In this document: one piece after another, positions 56,171 through 64,000 of the stretch
Layout: each line of letters starts with the position of its first letter
Position numbering within the stretch: position 1 is the stretch's first letter
Assembly (NCBI GenBank): GCA_036898135.1
Contig: CM072515.1
Coordinates: 48,960,534-49,024,533 of the forward strand
Length of the DNA stretch: 64,000 bases
DNA from: Oncomelania hupensis
Taxonomy: Eukaryota > Mollusca > Gastropoda > Littorinimorpha > Pomatiopsidae
Direction: 5' to 3'
Position numbers and translations under genes: made by a program
Notes under the pieces: model-generated
What the model saw: the letters and a program-made list of their open reading frames with translations, nothing else
Told to the model about the DNA's origin: nothing
Databases searched by the model: none

Positions 56171-58608
56171 TCACCCTATAACGTTCAACGCACTCTGAAT
56201 AGAGCCTATAATGCACGATGCGAGTGCTTAACTGCTTATGTATCTGGCACTTGCCTGTCTAGGAAACACGGGTCAGGACCTTTAAAGTCTGTTTGATGGA
56301 GGCAAATAATTGTTTTTGTCATGCTAGCCCATGTGCACCAAAACCTAAGAAGATAGTAACCAACAACTTTCGTGTGATAAAGCACTTTATGTCCTATTTG
56401 GCTGTTGACTATAAAATGATGTACACGTAAGTGTTTTTATGTGTGTGAAAATAAGATGTTGCCCGACGGATTTCGTGTTTTGAAGCACTTATTTAACCTT
56501 AGTACAACAGCTACATAATTCCCGTAGGCCTATATGTAGGTCTTCTGACCTACACTCGAGTCATTCATTACCTTCATTATGGGCGGCACTGTCTTCGTAC
56601 CTAATTATAAACAATCGGAGAATGTGCGAACTGAAAGCATTAATATTTATTGCTCAATTCGCGGAGACATTGCGGACTATCGCTGTATATGTGCAGCATC
56701 TGCTTCTCGTGGAACTGTAGAGTGTGGGATTTTACCAATTACGATCTGACAAATTGTGCAAAATGATATTCTAACCTTCCGTGGAATATTTTCATACTAA
56801 ATGTAGGTATGTGTCTAATTATTATTAGTAAGTTTATACTGGTTTGGATCTTTACTGGATTTCCTCCTACCCAACCCCACCCTTACCCTTTAAACTGGTG
56901 TGTATGATCTTCAGTGGAAATAATTATTCCCAATATAATTATCACCGAAGTACAGAGTTATCATGACTCAGATCATTTAAGCCATGTTATCTCCTCCCCG
57001 CTTGAATCTAGTGCTGAGGAGCCACGTCAGATATCCATAGATCTGAAGGTGGCGTGATTGGAGAGTAGGACGGTATCTTCTGGGTTGTTGATTTTGTGTT
57101 GAGCAATCTTCTTCTTTAACTGTGGCAATTACCTTTGCCTTCCCCTCAAAATTAAGTGTAATAATTCCCCAGTCTCAACAGATGAGAATGTTACTCTTGA
57201 TAACTGACAACGGTAATAAATGTCCCTGCGGCGTATAGACTTATATTTACTGTGGATTGATGAATCTCATTTTAATATACTGTCATGTCTGTGTTCGAAT
57301 ACCGTATTTCTATAACTTCAGGGTCTGCAGCCTTGTGATTTTTATAATGAAAACGTCCATTTTGTCTCTGCCTTGTACTTTCTTCATATTACAAGCAATG
57401 CAATTATGTGTGATTCGGGTACAAAGACACGTGATTGGGTATAAAGACGTGTTTTCAGCTTCAAAAGGCATCCTCCAATCACCATATATAATACATATAT
57501 GCTAATAATTACAGTCGTCTTGGCCAATAGGCAGCGCAATCACTTTTGGAGACAACATTTAAAGGATTATGCCGAGCATCGTATTTCAATGTGTTTGACA
57601 TATAGTTTAGATTTGTTAAAAGGCGTTCTTGTTACTTTTTCTTTTCATAACTGTTGTCCTATTTTTCCTACCGCACTTTACAACGTGCAATTCACAAAAC
57701 CGTCCTGATTATCCATACTATGCCTCGTATATTTCTAATCAAGGTCGTTAAAGAAAAAAAACTATTTCAATATTAAAATTTTGCATTTGCGCAGTCATTA
57801 AGATCAGCACCCTGAGCGTACCCGCCACAGAAACCGGAAGGATTGTAAAATTAGTGCAAAATGAAGTGGACTTCAAAATAATAGAATGCAGCAGTACAGT
57901 AAGCCGAATGAGGAAAAGATATGAGAATAATCTTGTCCTGCACACCAGTGTCTTTTTTTGGATCTTGGAGTTTGTTAAGACTGACCTAGAATTTAGGGAT
58001 TAGATTTGCTAACACTAAATTCTAGTTCTAATCCTATCTCTAACACTCTTCTTTGATGACATGACTTTTTCCCCCGGGGTGCTGACCTTAACCATTGACT
58101 TTGTTTTTTCTACTTTGGATCTCTGTACCATACACAAATGTGATCTGTGCAACAACAATAACAAGTCTTTATTTCTTGGGTATATTTTATGATGGAAGTC
58201 AGCTAAGTTGTATAACAATGTTATTCTTGCGTGTTACCGTCGTACTCCTATCCTGTACCGTTGCACATGTCGTACGTTACGACTGCCTTGTGCGCTAAAT
58301 ATAGTTAAGACCAGTTCTTACGTTTGCGACAGTACAGGCGCCCGACGTGTAGACAAACTGTGGTGTGTGAGGTACATCTGTTATGAATGCACGCATGTCT
58401 TTATGTCATATTTATTAATTATCATGACTGTCACACGTATTTGTCAATTTCTCATGTGATATGCTTAGTGACAACCTAATCTAATGCACCAAGTGTGGGG
58501 TCAAAATAATGTCACATCTGAATGCAACTGACTTTGTGGATCAACTTTCTGTTTTCAAGTCATAATAGGACCATATATTTCTTTTTCTCGCTTTCTATTT
58601 GCAGCGTA

Positions 58609-58610
<2 letters not shown>
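56171..58610. other. 3' UTR or intergenic, no gene seen
   Basis: Unique AT-rich sequence. Candidate poly(A) signal AATAAA at 57215-57220. TAGAATTTAGGGATTAG (57990) and its imperfect inverse CTAAATTCTAGTTCTAATCC (58014) make a weak hairpin. No exon recognised. Confidence 0.5.

Positions 58611-58690
<80 letters not shown>
58611..58690. repeat. (ATT)n microsatellite, about 26 units
   Basis: Perfect (ATT)n of about 78 bp. Confidence 0.97.
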
Positions 58691-59150
58691 ACGAGCCGTG
58701 ATTGATTTGTGGTGCAGCATGATCCAGTCGTTGACAACAAGCCATACAGCAAACGCATTACATACTTACACCATGTTGAGGAAAGTGAATAAACAAGCTC
58801 TCTTTCCTTAGCAAAACAAACATATTGGTCAAAGTTCTTCTTTTGTCGTTCTGTCTTTTCTTCGTAATTGTCGTTCTATTTCTCTTTGTTTTTATTTGTT
58901 TTTCTCCTTTGTTCTCTTCGCTTTCTTATTTGTCTTGTGGCTGCCGTCGTCGTTGTTGGGGTGGCTGTTCTAGTTGTTCTTCTGCTGCTTTCCTTCTCGA
59001 TCTCGAACTTTATATCATTATCCTCACACTTTTCTTTATTCCTTTCTTCTTCTACTTCTTCTTCTGTCTTGTGGGGTCGGGCACTGGATAGATTAACCCC
59101 AACTTTTCCTGGCCTGTCGTAAGAGGCGACTATAACAGGGGGGGGGGGGG
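58691..59150. other. Intergenic, no gene seen
   Basis: T-rich stretch, then TGGCCTGTCGTAAGAGGCGAC (about 59109) and an 11-base G run (about 59140-59150). CCTGTCGTAAGAGGCGAC looks like part of another dispersed repeat but has no second copy in this window. Confidence 0.4.
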
Positions 59151-59164
59151 ATGTCAGCACGGCC

Positions 59165-59869
59165 ACCCCTTGGGGTCATGAGCAATCTTGCCACTGTAGA
59201 TTGTTCAAACCTATAAAGGGAAAAGTGAAAGCCACAGTTGAAAACCTGTCTTTCCTTTATAGGCAAGACAGATTCACTGCGGCAACAGTACCCCCGTTGG
59301 AGTGCCGGGGGTTTTCAGTATAAATAGTATCCCCACTTTATGGAAATTTAGTGCTTTAAATTCCCACTGTCGCTGTCTTCCTCATTTACTCTTTCCTATT
59401 CCTGCTCTGTCCTTCACTCTGCTATACTATCTTCTTCTTCGCTAGATCAATGACCTACCTTTTTTCGTGAAAACTCTTCCTGGACAAGACTCCTTGTTTG
59501 TGTATGAGGTCTGTTGGATCAGCTTGGGAGTGTTGGACGCTTTCTGCCGGGTGGTCACTAGGGCTTCCTATGATTGTACTATTTAGCACTATAGGCATTT
59601 TATATGTATGCGTTTTGTTGATGATTTATAATGATGTTAGTATTCTATTTTGTTTTTGTAACCGGGGGTTCGCGTAGTTGAGTTCAACCCTCAGCCGTCC
59701 CTCGCGTGGGATGTCTTTATTGTAAAGTGACTGGACGGTGGAGGGCATTCAATTTTCCCACTGGGGTTGTTTCAACAGATCTTTTATGCGGATCGGGGGT
59801 TGTCCGGTCCTGATTTGGCTCGGAAGAGTCCGCTGGACCTAAAGCAACAATAAATCAATCAATCAATCA
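59165..59869 (+). mobile_element. Element A copy 4 (705 bp)
   Basis: Starts ACCCCTTGGGGTCATGAGC and ends (AATC)n. GTCAGCACGGCC is duplicated at 59153-59164 and 59870-59881 (12 bp, perfect). Almost identical to copies 2 and 3. Confidence 0.96.
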
Positions 59870-59959
59870 GTCAGCACGGCCTGACTGAGCGACAGTCTTC
59901 TACACAGAAGTCACCGGCCAGGGTGGAGGAACCTCACGTTACTACAGGTTTAACGATCA

Positions 59960-60925
59960 CGTGCTCAAAAGAACGTAATGGTATGTAGGGTATAAACAGT
60001 GTGTAACAATAAGGGCGTTTCTTCATCTCATATCGCACAGATTTGCACAAATCTGCAATTGGATTTATTTATTTAATTTGTTTTTTTGTTGGTGGGTGCG
60101 TACATAGACTGATATGTTATGCATGTGAGCCAAAAACGTCGTCACCACGATGACGTCCCTCGATACACGTTTTAGGTTCAAGACATCTGTACGCTCTAAT
60201 TGCAAACAAAGTGTAAAGGAAATGCTTAAAAAAATAAAATAAAAAAAAAATAAAAAAAGAAGGGGGGGTGGGGGGGGGGAGGGGGTCACTCAGTTTGCAT
60301 AAGTTTGGTTTTATTTGAAATTTGAAGGCATCTGTAAAGTCTAAGTACGCTGTTACCCCCAATAATGTTATCTTGTTAACTACTATGTTAAAAATACATA
60401 AGTTTTGTTTTAGCTTTAAGGCATCTGTTCATTCCAATTACATAGGAAGTTTACAGGAAATTAACACACACACACACACCTACACACACACTTCCCCTCC
60501 CCACCCCCACCCCACACACACGCACACATATACCACCCTAATCCTAACGGGACACTGTTTTGACGTCAAAATAACGAGGCCTTCAAAAGAACTTAGGTAG
60601 AGAATAAAGAGTGTGTATTAAATAACGGCGCTTCTAAATCGCCACATACACCCACACACACGCACACACACAACCGTGTAAAAACGCCGTTGTAATGACT
60701 TTCATAAAACGCCACATATGTTGATTTCTTTATTTTTTTTTTAAATTTGTCCTTTATTTTTTTTAGGCTAATCCAAACCCTAAACATAACCCTAATCCTA
60801 ACACTGCCCTAACCATAACGGAACACTGTTTTGACATCAAAATAACGGGGCCGTCAAAAGAACGTAGGTAGGGTATAAAGAGTGTGTAACAATAACGGCG
60901 TTACTACATCGACACACACACACAT
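59960..60925 (+). repeat. Three spaced copies of a TCAAAAGAACGTA module
   Basis: TCAAAAGAAC(G/T)TA.G...GGTATAAA.AGTGTGTAACAATAA.GGCGTT begins near 59968, 60584 and 60855. The last two are preceded by CCCTAATCCTAAC/CCCTAACCATAAC and ACACTGTTTTGAC(G/A)TCAAAATAACG. Between them lie (CA)n arrays, an A/G-rich run (60233-60287) and CATCTGT(A/T).. phrases repeated at 60187, 60328 and 60423. Confidence 0.8.
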
Positions 60926-60957
60926 ACACACACACACACACACACGTACACAAAACA

Positions 60958-61260
60958 CCAAAACTGGGTTTTACTAAGAATGTAAGAATCGGAAAGTGAT
61001 TTTAGACAGAAAAGGGTTAGGGCAAGGGTTAGTTGTAGCGCTGCAACTAGCCCTTACCCTAACCCTTTTCTAGAAAGTTGACCTATTTCGTCTCCTATGG
61101 GCGACGAAATAGGTCGAATTTTGTTCAAAAATTCTTCGGAAATTCACTGTATTTTCTCCGTCCCGGATAGAGCACTCCTGTGTACTAAAAACACTCTCAT
61201 GCACTACAACTGCACTCCCATGCACTAAAAGAGCACTCCCGCGCACTTAGAAAAAAAGTG
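60958..61260 (+). repeat. Dispersed repeat (partner of 45955-46265) with nested hairpins
   Basis: The last 110 bp match the earlier copy closely. The middle is replaced by two hairpins: a 32-bp-arm palindrome with telomere-like GGGTTAGGG units (61008-61071, no loop, few mismatches) and a perfect 13-bp-arm hairpin (GACCTATTTCGTC, 61080-61115). Confidence 0.88.
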
Positions 61261-61489
61261 GGTGGCTGGAAAACTCTGGGTGACTGATACACTCACCCAT
61301 TTTCTGCATAAAAAGCAAGGTCAGTCACCCATTTCAAGGCTTATGTGTACGCACACCCACACACACACGCACACACTCCCACACACACCCCCACACACAT
61401 ACACAACTATAACAACAACACATACACAAACACACACACTAACAAAGAAACAAACCAAAACAACAATAACAAAATAGTAAGTTGACGTC
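61261..61489. repeat. (CA)n-rich tract
   Basis: About 61345-61445 is (CA)n broken by CCC and TAT; ORFs across it on both strands are artefacts. Confidence 0.85.
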
Positions 61490-61800
61490 AACATAATGAC
61501 TTCACTCGATTTGCACACGTTTGGTTTTTTGTTGAAGACATCTGTAAAGTCTAAGGACATACAACATTTAACCAAATCCCTGCAGTAGTTTGGAAAGAAA
61601 AAAAAAACAACAAACAAATGATGACCTCACCATGATGACCTCACCCGATACGCATGAATGTGTGTCAACTGGTAGGCATCTTATGTCCAAACTACACACC
61701 AAGTTTCAAAAAAATCCGTTAATTAGTTTCAAAGAGAAGCGCGCACGGACGGACGGACAGAGCCTAAAACAATAGTTCCCAGCTTAGCTCTGGAAATAAC
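61490..61800 (+). repeat. Dispersed repeat ending in CGGACGGACGGACAG
   Basis: GACGTCA boxes, CACTCGATTTGCACACGTTT, AAGACATCTGTAAAGTCTAA, then CAAGTTTCAAAAAAATCCGT, GCGCGCACGGACGGACGGAC and AATAGTTCCCAGCTTAGCTC. The end matches the reverse of 43780-43830. The ACATCTGTAAAGTCTAAG phrase is also at 60328, so pieces of this repeat make up the 60100-60450 stretch. Confidence 0.8.
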
Positions 61801-61814
61801 AAATAATTAATATT

Positions 61815-62185
61815 GTTGTGGCCAAGTGGGCTAAGGCGGGACTAACTTGCCTTGTCCACAGGCCAGAAACCAATGGCGCCTGACAGGTGTGGGTTCGATC
61901 CTGCATCGGGGCGTTATGTTTCTCCGAATATTATTTACTTTCGACTCGGGCAACGTCTCGGGGGTTTTCTCCGGGTACTCCGGTTTGCTCCCCAAGCAAA
62001 ATTTCAAAAAAAAATTTAAAAAAATTTAAAGAATTTCTAAATTTCAAAAATCACAACTAATGTTAGGTAGGTTGGGTTTGGGCGCGCCACAGGCTGCGAC
62101 TACGCCTTCCACAGGGGAGGCGGCCCAGAATTTCCCGATAAAAAGGGACAATAAAGCATTAAAATCTAAAAATCTAAAAAAAATC
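61815..62185 (+). mobile_element. SINE with Ser/Leu-type tRNA head and (AAATCT)n tail
   Basis: GTGGCCAAGTGGGCTAAGGC is a class II (Leu/Ser-like) A-box region. The distance to the B box GTGTGGGTTCGATCCTGC (about 61889-61906) is long, as with an extended variable arm. The body includes CTCGGGCAACGTCTCGGGGG, CCGGGTACTCCGGTTTGCTC and GGCGGCCCAGAATTTCC, and the element ends in AAAATCTAAAAATCTAAA. It is a different family from the L2-tailed SINEs. Confidence 0.82.
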
Positions 62186-62189
62186 TAAA

Positions 62190-63960
62190 AAAATATATAT
62201 GGCAAATTAATGATACAAAGCACAGACTATCTCGTTGGCCTCAGTGTCGGTTATTTGTTAAATGATCCGTATACCATCAGCAATTTTACATTATAGCCAG
62301 ACTTCTCATCGGCTAGTAGCGACAGCATCTATAAGCCTTAGTCAATAATTATTCCAGAAATAGAGCATCTTATGTCCGATCCATAATGAGCAATGAGAGA
62401 GAACTGCTAGAGCCAACACAGAGGGAGTAACTTTTATTGACTGAAAAAAGGCGATGAGGGTGGGTGTAGCGGAGGGATTTTTGAGGCCAAAATACGTTAA
62501 ACGCGTCCGTTACAGTACGTAGGGGAGTGGGAGGCATGGGGGCTGTGGGCGAGGAGAGTAATTTTATAGGCTTATATAATAGAGAAAGAATGCACCTAAA
62601 CTATCACTGAGCACAAACAAGTAGTTCATTTTAGGTTTATTACGAAACATGCAATGAATCTGGCGAGTATTAAAAAACGAGTATTATAACTATTACTGAC
62701 TAAAAACGAGATACTTTTGTTTTCTTCTTCAATTTGTTATCGCAAATACAATAAAAAGTAACTGTTATTTACTTAAACGATTATGTAATCATAGATTTGA
62801 AAGACAAAACAAAATGGGAAAAGGACATGGCCAATTATACCGAGAAAAGATATCAGTGAAAATAACGAAAGGTGTAACTATTATTGATTACAAACGAGGT
62901 AGGCGTAGTGCCTTGTGGGTTGAAAGTGCAAGTAAAAAAGGAAGTAATTAATATTGACTAAAAACGGTTAGGTATTTATAGCCTCTTTACAACACAGGCG
63001 AAGAAAACTGCGAGAAATCAGATACAAATGTGGCGGAATGGGAGACGACTGATCACGCTTCAGTGAAATTGTCTCCCTTGAGGCTACCTTTTGATGAGTT
63101 AGGTCCTTTGGCGTGGACCTTGGATTATGCAGAACAAGGCGACACGACATAATGTTCTTCCCGACTGGCCATTCGTCTTCTGCTTTTGGGGGTGAGCAGG
63201 CCTACATTGTCGGCGGCCATTCTATTCAGGTTTGCGGCAGTGAAATGCAGAGGGTGTTGTGGCACTGTTAGCCGGCAAACCGTGGCGAGTTGCTTTGCAG
63301 CCACACATGGTGTATTCGCAGAAAAGTATATATTTTTCCAACTCGCCAAAGTCACGTGACGGACTGCTTGTTTTCGCCTTATGCAACGGAACTCATCGCC
63401 TATTTTTGCGTGTACCCGCGTATACTCGGTTCAAAGCAACTCGCTACCGTTGTTCTCTCAATACCCTTCCCCGCCTTGCATGGCAAATATTTTGTGAATG
63501 TTGTGTCGCTCTTTCGACGGATTATGAAAATAACAGTTCGAGTTCGAGAAATTACATCTAAAATTATCAGAATAAGTAGATTTACGTCTGTCCAGGCGTA
63601 GGTTCTTTTGTGCAAATATACTCATAATATTATTAATGGTTAGATATATTTAGGCTTGTTTCGACAGAAATAACACAATATAAAGTAATACTTATAAATG
63701 AACGTACTTACTCAGCACTGACGTCAGAGAACACTTATGCAATTGCGCAAGCTGGTATTAACTGGTCTTCGTCATTATCCCTCCACCCTCCCAAATCCTC
63801 CTCTCATCACTACTGACTACGCCTTTCACACAGACCAGCACTGCGTTTATATTGATGTTCGTTTACGTAACGTAGATAACAACCCGTTTAAGTAGTTATT
63901 AAGAAATTGAGATAGACCGAACACGGAATTTTAAACCATCGACAGAATAATAACGATGGG
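62190..63960. other. Intergenic, no gene seen
   Basis: Mostly unique AT-rich sequence. ACTATTA(T)TGA(C)T-AAAAACGAG-type phrases recur near 62430, 62690, 62880 and 62950, a faint repeat. ORFs at 63259-63601 lack recognisable domains; AAGCAACTCGC near 63437 is the inverse of GCGAGTTGCTTTG near 63288. Confidence 0.45.
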
Positions 63961-63965
63961 AGTGA

Positions 63966-63967
63966 AT

Positions 63968-64000
<33 letters not shown>
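63966..64000. repeat. (GT)n-(GA)n microsatellite at window edge
   Basis: (GT)n runs into (GA)n and is cut by the end of the window. Confidence 0.93.

Overview
This is a stretch of animal nuclear DNA. It is AT-rich and gene-poor, has phase-compatible GT-AG introns, and is packed with retroelements and microsatellites. The lineage is an inference: the RTE/BovB-like LINEs, the tRNA-headed SINEs with an L2-like 3' end, and the very abundant (ATC)n, (GA)n and (CA)n arrays look like a lophotrochozoan, most likely a gastropod mollusc. No bacterial operons, CRISPR arrays or viral genes were seen.

Two protein-coding genes can be supported, both on the + strand and both from the dual-specificity phosphatase (DSP) superfamily. 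The first (coding 20972-22650, two exons, 190 aa) is a DUSP14/18/21-type phosphatase with an intact HCxxGxSR signature. The second (52866-56065, at least three exons, 603 aa as modelled) has a long basic, Ser-rich N-terminal region and a C-terminal DSP fold. Its catalytic Cys is replaced by Ser (VSYNGKSR in place of HCxxGxSR), so it is predicted to be a catalytically dead, STYX-type pseudophosphatase. A possible upstream exon with a membrane segment (46607-46754) would splice to it in phase. A small unrecognised ORF lies on the - strand at 51188-51559.

The rest is mostly mobile DNA in layers. At 4119-7900 a LINE is bounded by a 12-bp target-site duplication (TSD). It carries a twin-priming inversion, with the endonuclease half on - and the RT half on +, and was later hit by a solo LTR with a 5-bp TSD. 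Three more LINE pieces lie at 12791-14090, 24168-24925 and 31566-31912. Two LTR families are each represented by two solo LTRs (about 640 bp: 6240-6877 and 33175-33817; about 1.5 kb: 579-2110 and 34862-36332), all with TG...CA ends and 5-bp TSDs. A roughly 700-bp non-coding retroposon ('element A'), with an (AATC)n tail and 12-13 bp TSDs, has four near-identical copies, one of them in the first DSP gene's intron next to the splice donor. Older copies and fragments of it are scattered elsewhere. More than a dozen SINE pieces share either an L2-like tail or a GTCCCC...GGGGAC stem tail.

Other structure includes an 84-bp, a 26-bp and a roughly 131-bp tandem array, several strong hairpins (23041-23124, 31464-31510, 42125-42415, 61008-61115), a telomere-like (CCCTAA)n tract inside inverted repeats (43459-43775), and a patchwork of repeated modules at 59960-61800. 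All boundaries come from reading the sequence by eye; no alignment or database search was run.
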